From Sphingomonas sp. IW22 (GTDB lineage Bacteria; Pseudomonadota; Alphaproteobacteria; Sphingomonadales; Sphingomonadaceae), in NCBI RefSeq assembly GCF_041321155.1, contig NZ_JBGGWB010000004.1, forward strand, positions 62,001 through 126,000: a stretch of 64,000 nt of DNA. Direction: 5' to 3'. The position numbers and the translations under genes are program-made. Shown here in pieces: positions 1 to 9,295 of this stretch; position 1 is the stretch's first letter, and every line of letters starts with the position of its first letter. A model generated the notes under the pieces. The model saw only the letters and a program-made list of their open reading frames with translations. It did not search any database and was not told where the DNA came from.

Positions 1-1
1 A

Positions 2-310
2 GCACTGCCAAAGGGCTGGATCGCCGCGCTTACCGCGGCGCGGGGCGTTTACCTTCTGACCTGCCCGCGCACGCGCGAGCAATATGTTGGTTCGGCCACA
101 GGCGAGAGCGGTTTCTTCGGCCGCTGGCTCACCTACATCCGAGATGGCCATGGCGGCAATCTGGGTCTGAAAAGTCGCGACCCGAGCGACTATCAGGCCA
201 GCATTCTCGAAGTGAGCGGATCAAGCGCCACCGTCGAGGAGATCATCGCTGCAGAGCAGCTTTGGAAAGCGAAGCTACAAAGCCGGGAGCTGGGCCTTAA
301 CCGTAATTGA
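2..310 (+). CDS. GIY-YIG nuclease domain protein, C-terminal part (runs in from the left edge)
   Basis: The frame starting at base 2 is open to a TGA at 308-310 and gives 102 residues. It contains GVYLLTC followed by QYVGSATG, which matches the GIY-YIG signature (GVY for GIY, YVG for YIG). A downstream arginine lies in FFGRWLTYIRDG and a glutamate-rich helix (EEIIAAEQLWKAKL) follows, in the expected order for the catalytic Arg and Glu. GIY-YIG domains cut DNA in repair, restriction and homing enzymes. The N-terminal part lies outside the window, so the full architecture is unknown. It is convergent with the next gene, 7 bases away. Confidence 0.75.
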   Translation, partial: ALPKGWIAALTAARGVYLLTCPRTREQYVGSATGESGFFGRWLTYIRDGHGGNLGLKSRDPSDYQASILEVSGSSATVEEIIAAEQLWKAKLQSRELGLNRN

Positions 311-317
311 GGGTGTT

Positions 318-875
318 TCACCGACCGGCGTGAAGTGCCCGACGTGCTTCCTCGGTGATCGTGTAAACCGCTTGCCGCTGGGCGCCCCGATTTTGGTGAT
401 CCACCCGGTAGCCCTGATAATGCCGCCTGACGAAGCCGGCGCGAACCAACTCGGAAACGGCGCGGCTGACATTTGTGCGGCCGGACTGACGAACCCGCTT
501 GCGAACCTGAGCGTCGACGATCCTGTTTGCCGCCACCGGATCGACCGGAAGGGCACACTTAGCCTCAAGGTCTTGTCGCACCTTGTCTGCGATCGCGAGA
601 CGACGGGGGTCGCGCTGAGCGACGGGAACCAGTGCGTCGCATAGCCAATCCCGGACGGGAATCCGGCGGTCACCCTCGCGGATGTACGGTCCCGCCGATC
701 CCGTCTGAGCACTCGCCTGGGCGATCAAGTTGAGCACCATGAAGCTGTAACGCGGTCGCTCGCATACGATCGTCAGCCGCTCCAGAATGGCCGGTAGGTC
801 AAGCGGGCGCGTAGGCTCTCCGGCTTTCACCGGCCGAGCACAGTCCTCAAGGGAAAAGAGATCGGGCTGAAACAT
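318..875 (-). CDS. Putative winged-helix DNA-binding regulator (185 aa)
   Basis: I do not recognise a named family. The C-terminal third (about residues 125-180) reads like a winged helix-turn-helix: RTNVSRAVSELVRAGFVRRHYQG is a plausible recognition helix leading into a wing, followed by QAVYTITEEARRAL, as in MarR/ArsR-type proteins. The N-terminal half (ERLTIVCERPRYSFMVLNLIAQAS) looks like an alpha-helical ligand or dimer domain. The gene is divergent from the ApeA-like HEPN gene, and the gap between them holds a 19-bp imperfect inverted repeat, so local repression is likely (inference). Confidence 0.55.
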   Translation of the reverse strand: MFQPDLFSLEDCARPVKAGEPTRPLDLPAILERLTIVCERPRYSFMVLNLIAQASAQTGSAGPYIREGDRRIPVRDWLCDALVPVAQRDPRRLAIADKVRQDLEAKCALPVDPVAANRIVDAQVRKRVRQSGRTNVSRAVSELVRAGFVRRHYQGYRVDHQNRGAQRQAVYTITEEARRALHAGR

Positions 876-940
876 GGAACATTACAAGCACAGAGTGCCG
901 GCAAAGTGAATCCCGCACAGGAGGGCCACAAAGACTTTAA

Positions 941-984
941 CCGCTCGTGGCACTTCACCGAGCGAGGTAAAGTGCCGCGAGCGG
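941..984. promoter_or_regulatory. Large inverted repeat (candidate operator) between divergent genes
   Basis: Arms at 941-959 (CCGCTCGTGGCACTTCACC) and 966-984 (GGTAAAGTGCCGCGAGCGG) pair at 17 of 19 positions around a 6-base spacer. It sits between the winged-helix regulator (minus) and the HEPN gene (plus), about 40 bases before the latter. A dyad operator is the simplest reading; it could also act as an RNA hairpin in the HEPN leader. Confidence 0.6.
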
Positions 985-1026
985 TACGGATTTTTGACGG
1001 CGGGGCGCGGCTAGAGGGTGATGAGG

Positions 1027-2433
1027 ATGCGGCTCTTAAACAACTTACGCAATTGGATAGCCAACGCGCTACGTGTTGAGGAGCCGGCCGAGACCGCCGC
1101 GCTCCAAGAAACCAGCGAGCGTGATCTCCATACACTCGACAGCTGGCGACAGATGTTGTCGGGTCTGCCGCGAACGATCGAGTGCCCGCAAATGACGTTG
1201 TTCGGGCGCGACGAGGAAGGCGCGATCTTCAAGGGTTCGGGTCGCATCGAAATCGTCAGCACGACCAAGATGCGGTTCTATATGCATGCGGCGCCTTCGG
1301 TAGATTTGCGGCAGGCACTGGAGGTGTTCAACCGGCAGAAGTCGCAGCCGTATGACGCCCGTGACCTCCTCCGCTTGTTTGCGACGGACTATCGCGGGGT
1401 CGAATGGGTGGGCGGCTATACCCAGGTGGACTTCTTCGCCGACCACAATAACGGGTGGCCGCTGAGCGGCGAAATCGACGCACTGCACGCGCTGGCTAAA
1501 GGCTACTGGGTATCGAAGCGGAGCAATGTCGAGCTGTTGCTCGTGCCGCCAATCGACCTGCCGATGAGCGAGCCGCTGACAACCACGGCATTCATCGGCG
1601 AGCGCCGTATCTTGGCGAGCCGCGGGCCGGGCCAACACGTGATTGAGGTCCTCGGGACTAGCATCACCTTTTCGTATGAGCCGTCAGGCCAGGCGTTGTG
1701 GATCACTGCCGACGCGGGCGGGGTTCTCTCTCATCCGTTCTTGGAGAATTGGCTGACAGAGCCGCTGCGTATCCTGCTCGGCGTGCCGGTCTATCCGCGC
1801 ATGGTCGCGCGCAACCTCGGTGACGGCACTGCGCATGTGTGGCTGCGGCCATCGCCGCGCCATCGGGAGCCGTCTGCGATCGGCTTGCTGCAGCCCTTCG
1901 CGATCGAACACGGACGGGCGGAAGCCTTTTGGAAGCTCTACGCCGACATTCTTACGTTCATCGTCAAGGTCGGATCTTTCGAAGCGAATCCGCTGACACG
2001 TTATTACGATGAGCTCGCCGAAGCCCAGCTCGGTTCGCGCTGGGTGCTCACGCTGACGCTCGCCGGCGCGGCTGAGGCACTGGCGAACGAGTTGATGACC
2101 GAGGACGATAGACGGCCAGAATTCTCCGATGAACTTCTTGCGTCAATGAAAAAGCAGATCGAGGCGTGGAAGGACGACCCCGCCTTGCGCGGCCGAATGC
2201 TCTCCAACCTTGGGATGGTGAGCAAGCGCAGCGTCGTCGCCTTCATGCGCCAACTCGGCAAGGCGGGCACGCTGGAGGCGGCGCACGTGCAGACTTGGTA
2301 CGAGATTCGCAACTCGGTGATGCATGGCAATCTCGTCGAGCCATGGTCCAGCGAGGAAGGCGACGCCCGGCTGCACCAGATGCTCGATCTCCTCCACGCT
2401 CTAACCCGCGCCCGGATCGCCGCTGGCCGGTGA
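1027..2433 (+). CDS. ApeA-like HEPN-domain protein (candidate abortive-infection RNase)
   Basis: This 468-residue protein has a beta-rich N-terminal region and a helical C-terminal domain carrying RNSVMHG, the R-x4-H motif of HEPN ribonucleases. The layout (large N-terminal domain, then HEPN) resembles ApeA-type antiphage proteins, in which HEPN RNase activity is thought to shut down infected cells. GTG at 1018 and ATG at 1021 and 1027 are all in frame. I prefer 1027 because AGAGGG at about 1012-1017 is then properly spaced. It stands alone, divergent from a regulator and preceded by a large inverted repeat. The family match is by architecture and motif only. Confidence 0.6.
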   Translation: MRLLNNLRNWIANALRVEEPAETAALQETSERDLHTLDSWRQMLSGLPRTIECPQMTLFGRDEEGAIFKGSGRIEIVSTTKMRFYMHAAPSVDLRQALEVFNRQKSQPYDARDLLRLFATDYRGVEWVGGYTQVDFFADHNNGWPLSGEIDALHALAKGYWVSKRSNVELLLVPPIDLPMSEPLTTTAFIGERRILASRGPGQHVIEVLGTSITFSYEPSGQALWITADAGGVLSHPFLENWLTEPLRILLGVPVYPRMVARNLGDGTAHVWLRPSPRHREPSAIGLLQPFAIEHGRAEAFWKLYADILTFIVKVGSFEANPLTRYYDELAEAQLGSRWVLTLTLAGAAEALANELMTEDDRRPEFSDELLASMKKQIEAWKDDPALRGRMLSNLGMVSKRSVVAFMRQLGKAGTLEAAHVQTWYEIRNSVMHGNLVEPWSSEEGDARLHQMLDLLHALTRARIAAGR

Positions 2434-2564
2434 TGCATCCCGTGGCTTATTCTGAGCGCATGCGTGCACCGCATGCGTGGTGGGGAGCGCCCCCCACGTG
2501 GTTGGAAAGACTTTTCCGGGAACCGGCAAAGTGTTTCCGGCTGGAACGACTTGGGGCCACTATT

Positions 2565-2852
2565 TCAGAGCGGTGACACCTCATCGTAGCGTCCCGCTTG
2601 GCGCAATTGGCGGACGATTCCATTGAAGGCAGCGGTCACACCCTGCGAGCGACCGATGTCATTGGCCTGGGCTGCCGCGTCCCAGAAATTCTCCAGAGGC
2701 CAGCGCTCCGGGCAGTGTTGAAGCAGGCAGCGCAAGGCCAAACGTACCTCGACGACGTCGACGCGAGTGTCGGAGGATCGTGCGGTCGCGGAGCGAAGGA
2801 TATGGACGGAAAGGGCGATGACGACGCGCTGGTGGCGCGGAAGGGCACTCAT
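2565..2852 (-). CDS. Small hypothetical protein downstream of dnaE2 (95 aa)
   Basis: The ORF starts 3 bases after the dnaE2 stop on the same strand, so it is probably the last gene of the imuA-imuB-dnaE2 operon. The product has an N-terminal hydrophobic stretch (RVVIALSVHIL) and a C-terminal part rich in W, F and Q (LENFWDAAAQANDI). No catalytic motif is visible and I do not recognise the family. Its position suggests SOS co-expression. A spurious ORF is possible. Confidence 0.45.
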   Translation of the reverse strand: MSALPRHQRVVIALSVHILRSATARSSDTRVDVVEVRLALRCLLQHCPERWPLENFWDAAAQANDIGRSQGVTAAFNGIVRQLRQAGRYDEVSPL

Positions 2853-2855
2853 AGC

Positions 2856-5800
2856 TCAGCGGAAATCGTGTGACTTGAACCGCACGACCTCCTTTGGATC
2901 CATGCCGTCAGCGTGAGGCGGCCAATAGCAGTTGCGTGGCTCGGGCTTCCAACCCTTGTCTCCGCGGTCGGGGGCGCCGGCATGGCGAGCTCCATCGCCT
3001 CGACCGGTCCGGTGCGGGAATGACAGCTCGCCCACTCGGTGAAGCAGATCCCCGTGATCGATGATCCGATCGCAGATGACGTGGATTACCTCGCCTTCTT
3101 TCTGGACCCTGCCCTTCATGCCGATCATCGATGCCGACATGACGGTTCGGCGCTGCGCCTCGAACCGGTCCGGCCAGAGTATGCCATTCGCGATGCCTGT
3201 CTCATCTTCAATCGTGATGAAGAGGACGCCCTTTGCCGAACCAGGTTTTTGTCGAACAAGGATGATGCCGGCGACCTCGACATGGCGACCGTCTCGGATG
3301 CTCGCGAGATCCGCGCAACGGGTCACGCCTCGCCGCGCCAGTTCGTCGCGGACGAATGTGAGAGGATGGGCGCGCAGTGACAATTGGAGCGAGCGGTAAT
3401 CTTCGATCACCTCGCGACCATCCGTTAGCGGCCGCAGGGTGACGGCCGGCTCGAGGCCCTCGGCGCTCACGGTCTGCGCTTCGCGGTCAGCGGCCGCAAA
3501 TAGCGGCAAAGGTGCCTCGCCGAGGCCCTTCACCTTCCAGAGCCCTTGGCGACGATCGGCGCCGAACGCGTGGTAGGCGTCGGCGTCTGCCAGCTTCTCG
3601 ATAGCCGCCCGCTGGACCCGTGATCGGCGCCACACGTCCTCGACAGAATCGAACAGAGCGGTCGAGCGCGCGCCGACTATTGCCGCACCGTCTGCGTTCG
3701 AAAGACCGCGGACCTGGCGCAGTCCAAGCCGCACCGCGAGATAGCGGCCGTTCGTGGGCTCCAGCGTACAGTCCCACCGGCTCGCGTTGATGCAGGGCGG
3801 ACGGACCTCCACACCGTGATCGCGTGCGTCGCGAACGATCTGCGCGGGCGCATAGAAGCCCATCGGCTGGGCGTTCATCAGGCTGGCGCAAAAGACGTCA
3901 GGGTGATGATGCTTCATCCAGGCCGAGGCATAGGCGATCTTCGCGAAGGAGGCGGCGTGGCTCTCCGGAAAGCCGTAGGAGCCGAAGCCTTCGAGCTGGC
4001 GGAAGGTGCGCTCGGCAAATTCGCGCGGATAATCGCGCGCCACCATCCCCTCGATCAGCTTCTCCGAGAAATGCGAGACCCCGCCGGTAAATTTGAAGGT
4101 CGCCATAGCCCGCCGCAAAGCGTCCGCCTCGGCGGCCGTGAAGCCTGCGCCGACGATAGCGACCTTCATCGCCTGTTCCTGAAAGAGCGGAACCCCCAGC
4201 GTTTTTTCCAGCACCGCACGCAGCTCGGGCCGGGGATATTCCGGCTTCTCCAAACCCTCGCGCCGCCGAAGGTAGGGATGCACCATGTCCCCCTGAATCG
4301 GCCCTGGCCGGACGATCGCGACCTGTATGACGAGATCGTAGAAGCGCTGCGGCTTCATCCGCGGCAGCATTGACATCTGCGCGCGGCTTTCGATCTGAAA
4401 GGTCCCAAGCGTATCGGCCTTCTGGATCATAGCGAACACCGCAGGGTCATCATCCTGCAGGTCCGCAAGGCCGATCTGGCAACCTTTCGCTTCCTCGAGA
4501 AGGTTGAAGGCGCGGTTCATGCAGCCAAGCATCCCCAAGCCGAGGACGTCGACCTTCATGAATTTCAGGGCGTCGATGTCATCCTTGTCCCATTCAATAA
4601 TCTGCCGGTCGTCCATCGCGGCCGGTTCGATAGGTACCAGGTCGTCGAGACGGTCATGCGTGAGGACGAAGCCGCCGGGATGCTGGGACATATGGCGCGG
4701 CGTACCAATCAGCTTGCGCGCGAGATCGAGCGTCAGGCGCAGCCGGCGATCTCCGAGATCCAAATTGAGTTCTTCGACCTGCTTCTCGCCCACGCCTTCG
4801 GCCGACCAACCCCAGACCAAGCCTGCAAGCGAGGCGGTCAGATCTTCGGGCAGGCCCATCGCCTTGCCGACATCGCGCACCGCGCCGCGCGCGCGATAGC
4901 GGGTAACGACGGCTGTCAGAGCGGAGCGGTCACGGCCGTAGGTCTCGTAGATCCACTGAATAATTTCTTCACGGCGCTCATGTTCGAAATCGACGTCAAT
5001 GTCCGGCGGTTCGCGGCGCTCGCCCGATACGAAGCGCTCGAAGAGTAACTCGTGCTTAATCGGGTCGATCGACGTGATGCCCAGCACGAAGCACACGCAG
5101 CTGTTCGCCGCAGACCCGCGTCCCTGGCAGAGGATGCCGCGACGTCGCGCTTCACGCACGATCGCATGGACGGTCAGGAAGTAGGGGGCGTAACCTAGTT
5201 CACGGATCAGCCGCAGTTCGTGGTCGATCTGGCTGCGGTAAGGTTGCGGCACATCACCATCGAACAGCCGGTCGACCGCATCGTTCGCCATCTGCTCAAG
5301 GGCTTCTTGCGCCGTGAGACCCTCGACCACCCGCTCGTGCGGGTATTGATAAGCGAGTTCGTCCAGACTGAAGGTGCAAGCGCGCGCGATGTCGACGCTG
5401 GCCTGCAGCGCATCGGGGTAGGCGCGAAAGCGCCGGGCCATTTCGTCGGGTGATTTGAGCGCTCGGTCGGCATTCACCTCCCGCCGGTAGCCGAGCTCGT
5501 CGACGGTGCACTTCTCGCGAACCGCAGTCACGACATCCTGCAGGAGGCGAGCCTCAGGCGCGTGATAGAGGACGTCGCCGGTCACGACGGCACGGACGCC
5601 GGCACCGCCCGCCTGACGGGCAAGCGCGTCAATCCGCACCGCGTCGTCGGGACGGCGACGCTGAAACAGCGCCATGTAGGCCCTGCGACCATAAATGGCC
5701 TTCAGGTCGGCAAGGCTGCTCAGATTTTCTGTGTCAGCCTCGTGCGGCAAGAGGATCGCGATGACGCCCGCTGACCACGGCTGCAGGTCATGCCAATGAA

Positions 5801-6119
5801 GGAGGCACCCGCCCTTCCCCGCGCGCTTCTTCCCGACGGTCAAAAGCCTGGTGACGCGCGACCACGCTGGTCTATCGGTCGGATACAGGATGAGGCGACG
5901 ACCGCACGACAAATCGACGCGTGTGCCCGCTATCGATCGCACCCCAGTCGCTTTCTGCGCCTCCCAGGCGCGCACGACGCCTCCGACGGTGCCGATGTCA
6001 CCTATCCCGAGAGCGGGATAGCCGAGCAGGGCTGCGGCTGAAAATAGCTCTTCCGGGCTCGATGCGCCGCGCAGCAAGGAAAAGTGCGTCAGCACCTGAA
6101 GCTCGACATAGGCGCTCAT
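2856..6119 (-). CDS. dnaE2: Error-prone DNA polymerase III alpha subunit DnaE2
   Basis: The 1087-residue protein has the C-family polymerase layout. An N-terminal PHP domain begins around [14 protein letters not shown]. The palm/catalytic core has [19 protein letters not shown] and [16 protein letters not shown], which carries the acidic catalytic residues. [14 protein letters not shown] and [19 protein letters not shown] are typical DnaE2 segments, and a C-terminal OB-fold region ends the protein. DnaE2 carries out translesion synthesis after DNA damage together with ImuA and ImuB. ATG at 6119 is chosen over the longer ORF because it overlaps the imuB stop as ATGA (translational coupling). 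Confidence 0.95.
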   Translation of the reverse strand: MSAYVELQVLTHFSLLRGASSPEELFSAAALLGYPALGIGDIGTVGGVVRAWEAQKATGVRSIAGTRVDLSCGRRLILYPTDRPAWSRVTRLLTVGKKRAGKGGCLLHWHDLQPWSAGVIAILLPHEADTENLSSLADLKAIYGRRAYMALFQRRRPDDAVRIDALARQAGGAGVRAVVTGDVLYHAPEARLLQDVVTAVREKCTVDELGYRREVNADRALKSPDEMARRFRAYPDALQASVDIARACTFSLDELAYQYPHERVVEGLTAQEALEQMANDAVDRLFDGDVPQPYRSQIDHELRLIRELGYAPYFLTVHAIVREARRRGILCQGRGSAANSCVCFVLGITSIDPIKHELLFERFVSGERREPPDIDVDFEHERREEIIQWIYETYGRDRSALTAVVTRYRARGAVRDVGKAMGLPEDLTASLAGLVWGWSAEGVGEKQVEELNLDLGDRRLRLTLDLARKLIGTPRHMSQHPGGFVLTHDRLDDLVPIEPAAMDDRQIIEWDKDDIDALKFMKVDVLGLGMLGCMNRAFNLLEEAKGCQIGLADLQDDDPAVFAMIQKADTLGTFQIESRAQMSMLPRMKPQRFYDLVIQVAIVRPGPIQGDMVHPYLRRREGLEKPEYPRPELRAVLEKTLGVPLFQEQAMKVAIVGAGFTAAEADALRRAMATFKFTGGVSHFSEKLIEGMVARDYPREFAERTFRQLEGFGSYGFPESHAASFAKIAYASAWMKHHHPDVFCASLMNAQPMGFYAPAQIVRDARDHGVEVRPPCINASRWDCTLEPTNGRYLAVRLGLRQVRGLSNADGAAIVGARSTALFDSVEDVWRRSRVQRAAIEKLADADAYHAFGADRRQGLWKVKGLGEAPLPLFAAADREAQTVSAEGLEPAVTLRPLTDGREVIEDYRSLQLSLRAHPLTFVRDELARRGVTRCADLASIRDGRHVEVAGIILVRQKPGSAKGVLFITIEDETGIANGILWPDRFEAQRRTVMSASMIGMKGRVQKEGEVIHVICDRIIDHGDLLHRVGELSFPHRTGRGDGARHAGAPDRGDKGWKPEPRNCYWPPHADGMDPKEVVRFKSHDFR

Positions 6120-7900
6120 GCGAAGACGCCGTGGATCCACCAGCTAAGGTCGCCAGTGTTGTCGTCCATCCCATCGCCGCGCCGGAACAGCCAGTACCGG
6201 CCGCCATCTTCGTCCTCGACCCGATAATAGTCCCTGACGGCCCAGACCTCTGCATCGCGCCGCCACCATTCGCCATGGACGCGTTCGGGTCCGTCGCCGG
6301 CGACGACGCGGTGAGCTGTGCCGCGCCATTCGAAGCGGCGGGGCGGCTGATCGGGAAGGAGTGCTACGACGCCCCATAGCGGCTCTGGTCGAGCGAACAG
6401 TCGAACCGGACGCTGCCATTTGGGCCAGTCGCCTGGAATATGGACAGGGTTCGTGCGTGCTACCGCGCGTTCCGGAACATGGCTTTCAACGGGAGCGATC
6501 CGAAAAACCGAGCCACTGCCGATACGGCCAGCGACCACATCCACCAAGCGAGCTGGGTCGCGGACGAGCGTGTCTCCTGCGAGCACCGCCCCTAGATCAA
6601 TCGCGTCGAGAGGCTCCGTGTGGGGCGCTGCCAGCCAAAACCGCTCGACACCCAGGCCTGGGTCGATGCGCTCGATGCGCAGCTTCAGCAGTCGCAGAAG
6701 ATGCGGCACCTCGCGTGTCGGCCGCGACGTGCCGATGCCCACGATCTGTTCGCTGCCATCAACCCGCAGGCCGGCAAGGCGGAGCGAGCGGACGCCAAGC
6801 CCCCGCCCCTGCAGCAGTTCGGCGAGATCATGCAGGAGATCGCCCATGACCTGCTCGATCGCGTCGGCGGTGCCGATCGGCTCCAGAAGGCGGCGCTCCA
6901 CCACGGGGATGGATGGATCGTCGCGCGAAGTGATCGGCTCCGCGGTCGAGCCAAGCGCCTGATCGAGCCGGGTGATGGCCGGCAAGCCTAGTCGCCGCGC
7001 TAGGGGACCGCGCGCCACCGGCAGGAGATCAGCTACTCTCTCGAAGCCGAAGCGCCGCGCTGCGCTGAGCGCCGTTGGGTCGAGCCTGAGTGCTGCGATC
7101 GGCAGCGAGGAGAGCGCGACCGTGGTGGCACCCGGCGTCACGCAGGCGAGATCGTCGGCGCCAAACCGGGCGATTGCGTGAGCCGCACCGGGGGTATCGG
7201 CGACGGCCACGCGAGCGGTAAATCCCGCCCGTCGGCAAAAGACGAGCAGTCTCTGGCAGAACTGGTACTCGCCGCCATGGAGGTGCTCGCACCCGGTGAG
7301 GTCGATCCACAGGCCATCGGGGGGCGACACCGCTGCGATCGGCGACCATCGCCTAACTGCGAAAAGCGCCAGCCGATCGAGCAGCGCCGCGTCGGCCTCC
7401 GGCTCGGCGGGACGAAGGTCCAGGTCCGACACAAGCGCACGCGCGTGCGTGGCAGCCATGCCGACATGGATTCCGAGCGCTTGCGCGCCAGCGCACGCCG
7501 CGACGATCTCTTCTCTTCGCCCAACCTTCCCGAAGAGAGCCAGCGGGGTAGCGACCGCCTCCGCGACAGGTGCGGTCTGTTGCGGTTTCGCCGCTGGCGG
7601 CGCTTTGAATGGATGCTGGGCGGCCTCCGATCGACGGCCCAGCTCGCGGGCAGGCGGCTGCGCATGCCGTGGCAAGGTCGCGATCTGTGCCTCAACATCC
7701 GCGCGCGTGAGCATTCCGCTGCGGGCCCACCGGGCGCCCGGCCGCCATCCGCCCCCGCGCGGGACCGAGCAAGCGCCGGGATCGTCGTCGACGGGTAGCT
7801 GGAGGCTCGGCCGTTTAGGCGGCCGCGTGGCGGACCGTTCCTGCCGTCTCAGCCGTTCGATGGCCAAGTGCGGCAGGAACGCGGAGACGACCCGTCTCAT
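6116..7900 (-). CDS. imuB: ImuB, inactive Y-family polymerase-like mutagenesis protein
   Basis: The protein is 594 residues and starts with [18 protein letters not shown], a typical ImuB N-terminus. A Y-family-like region follows ([36 protein letters not shown]), and the C-terminal part ends in [19 protein letters not shown] as in other ImuB proteins. ImuB bridges the beta clamp and DnaE2 and lacks polymerase activity. Between the N-terminal motif and the Y-family core there is a long Pro/Arg/Ala-rich linker (about residues 25-115). The gene overlaps the end of imuA by 86 bases and dnaE2 by 4, forming one operon. Confidence 0.93.
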   Translation of the reverse strand: MRRVVSAFLPHLAIERLRRQERSATRPPKRPSLQLPVDDDPGACSVPRGGGWRPGARWARSGMLTRADVEAQIATLPRHAQPPARELGRRSEAAQHPFKAPPAAKPQQTAPVAEAVATPLALFGKVGRREEIVAACAGAQALGIHVGMAATHARALVSDLDLRPAEPEADAALLDRLALFAVRRWSPIAAVSPPDGLWIDLTGCEHLHGGEYQFCQRLLVFCRRAGFTARVAVADTPGAAHAIARFGADDLACVTPGATTVALSSLPIAALRLDPTALSAARRFGFERVADLLPVARGPLARRLGLPAITRLDQALGSTAEPITSRDDPSIPVVERRLLEPIGTADAIEQVMGDLLHDLAELLQGRGLGVRSLRLAGLRVDGSEQIVGIGTSRPTREVPHLLRLLKLRIERIDPGLGVERFWLAAPHTEPLDAIDLGAVLAGDTLVRDPARLVDVVAGRIGSGSVFRIAPVESHVPERAVARTNPVHIPGDWPKWQRPVRLFARPEPLWGVVALLPDQPPRRFEWRGTAHRVVAGDGPERVHGEWWRRDAEVWAVRDYYRVEDEDGGRYWLFRRGDGMDDNTGDLSWWIHGVFA

Positions 7901-8573
7901 CGCTGCCCTCCACGATCAGGGAAAAAGCCTCGCCACCTCGTTGGCGCACGAGTTCGACCGTCCAGCGTGGCCGTCCTACACCGGCGACGCCGAGCCTCTC
8001 CGAAGGGGCGCTCGCGATCCGCCAGCGAGTCCAGGCAGCCGATGGCTCGCCAAACGGATCGTGATCACGGCGCCGCCGCCGTCGCAGGAGCAGGACCGGG
8101 AGGTCGGCATCAGCTGCAGCAAGCTGAAGGCGGCGGGAGGCGACCATCGAGACCTTCTCAGCCTCGGCAACGATGGCAGCAGGCGTACCGTCTCGGATCG
8201 CATCTTCGACCACCGCGAGCAACTCAGCATCATCGCGCGGCTGGGCGTGAATGACGGCAGCTGAGGACAACCCCGCCTGAGACAACGCCGGGGCGTACAG
8301 ATCGCTGCGACAGCTTGCCCAAAGGACCGGTCCTGCGCTGATTGCAGCTTCCCGAGCGGCTATACCGCACAAAAACAGGGTCACCGCCGCATCGTCAACG
8401 AGCGAGCATGAATGCGCGGTCGCCTCATGGAGCGCTCCCGCTCTCAAGCCCCCGCTGGCAAGCCGCTGGTCAAACTCGGGCACCCCGAAGGGCATCGTCC
8501 GGTACTCGGCGATGGGTGTCGCGATGGAGCGAAGCTGGGCTATGTTCGCAAGGCGGGAATCGACGGCAGGCAT
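7815..8573 (-). CDS. imuA: ImuA, RecA/SulA-like SOS mutagenesis protein
   Basis: From ATG 8573 the product is 252 residues. PFGVPEFDQRLASGGLRAGALHEA is the conserved ImuA opening (a degenerate RecA-like start), followed by WASCRSDLYAPALSQAGL and LRLLRR-type helices. ImuA is the accessory protein of the ImuA-ImuB-DnaE2 mutasome. The upstream in-frame ATG at 8630 would place the LexA box inside the gene, so 8573 is preferred; the LexA box is then about 20 bases upstream. First gene of the operon. Confidence 0.9.
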   Translation of the reverse strand: MPAVDSRLANIAQLRSIATPIAEYRTMPFGVPEFDQRLASGGLRAGALHEATAHSCSLVDDAAVTLFLCGIAAREAAISAGPVLWASCRSDLYAPALSQAGLSSAAVIHAQPRDDAELLAVVEDAIRDGTPAAIVAEAEKVSMVASRRLQLAAADADLPVLLLRRRRRRDHDPFGEPSAAWTRWRIASAPSERLGVAGVGRPRWTVELVRQRGGEAFSLIVEGSDETGRLRVPAALGHRTAETAGTVRHAAA

Positions 8574-8592
8574 AAAAACAAAGACTCGGAGC

Positions 8593-8607
8593 GTTCCCCT
8601 TATGTTC
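8593..8607. promoter_or_regulatory. LexA-binding SOS box (GTTC-N7-GTTC)
   Basis: GTTC at 8593-8596 and GTTC at 8604-8607 are separated by exactly 7 bases (CCCTTAT). This is the direct-repeat SOS box used by alphaproteobacterial LexA. It lies directly upstream of the imuA start at 8573, so the imuA-imuB-dnaE2 operon should be induced by DNA damage. Confidence 0.88.
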
Positions 8608-8699
8608 TGCCATCCTTGTCTTTGGGTCAACAGTTCGATCGTGTCGAGCTCCCGTCCGAGGACGACCTTTTCAGACCGCGCATCGGCTCGGCGGCAGCC

Positions 8700-9182
8700 C
8701 TAGTCCGTCCACTCGAAACAGCGACCACGCTCGATGAACATCCGCAGGATACGACCGGATCGCCGCACCAAGTCACGATCGCGACCGTGCTGGGGCGATT
8801 TCGCACCGTGAAACAGGTTGCAGCGAACGCAATATATGGTCCGTAAGAGCTGCGGCCAGGTTGGAACATCTCCGTCTGTCCAGCCCACTGGTTGCATCCG
8901 GACGCCCACGCGTCGACGGCGGTCGAAAAGCTCGTCGCGGTCCTGCGCCCAGAAGGCATCACGACCGAGCTTCTGCCGCACGTCCCGGACGTTGAGCACC
9001 GGCCATAATTGCGAGAAGGCCATCACGCGTCGTTGAAAATCGTCATCCTGCATCAGCTCTTCATAGGCATCGGTAGCCCGCCGGTTTTCGGCAATCGCGG
9101 TGATCATGGCCGCGTCATGGTCCGCGCCGGTCACCGATTCCATCCAGCCGTTGAAGCCCATCCAAAGGCTCATAAATGACAT
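8700..9182 (-). CDS. HEPN-like protein with RCNLFHG motif
   Basis: The 160-residue product carries LLRTIYCVRCNLFHGAKSP; RCNLFH fits the R-x4-H catalytic motif of HEPN RNases. The rest is mostly helical (SFMSLWMGFNGWMESVTG; AYEELMQDDDFQRRVMAFSQLWPVL). In the same frame upstream of the ATG the sequence still looks coding back to about 9300 (IGKHIDDGHFSNFRSLDPET), but no ATG, GTG or TTG is available there. The true start may be non-standard, or the gene may have lost its start. It lies 113 bases after the 536-aa unknown gene, probably in one operon. Confidence 0.6.
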   Translation of the reverse strand: MSFMSLWMGFNGWMESVTGADHDAAMITAIAENRRATDAYEELMQDDDFQRRVMAFSQLWPVLNVRDVRQKLGRDAFWAQDRDELFDRRRRVGVRMQPVGWTDGDVPTWPQLLRTIYCVRCNLFHGAKSPQHGRDRDLVRRSGRILRMFIERGRCFEWTD

Positions 9183-9295
9183 GAAGGCTGAGCGTTGCCG
9201 GTCAGCGTTATCGATCAGCTCGTGTGCAAGATCGGCCGTTTCCGGGTCGAGCGATCGAAAATTGCTGAAGTGACCATCGTCGATATGCTTCCCGA

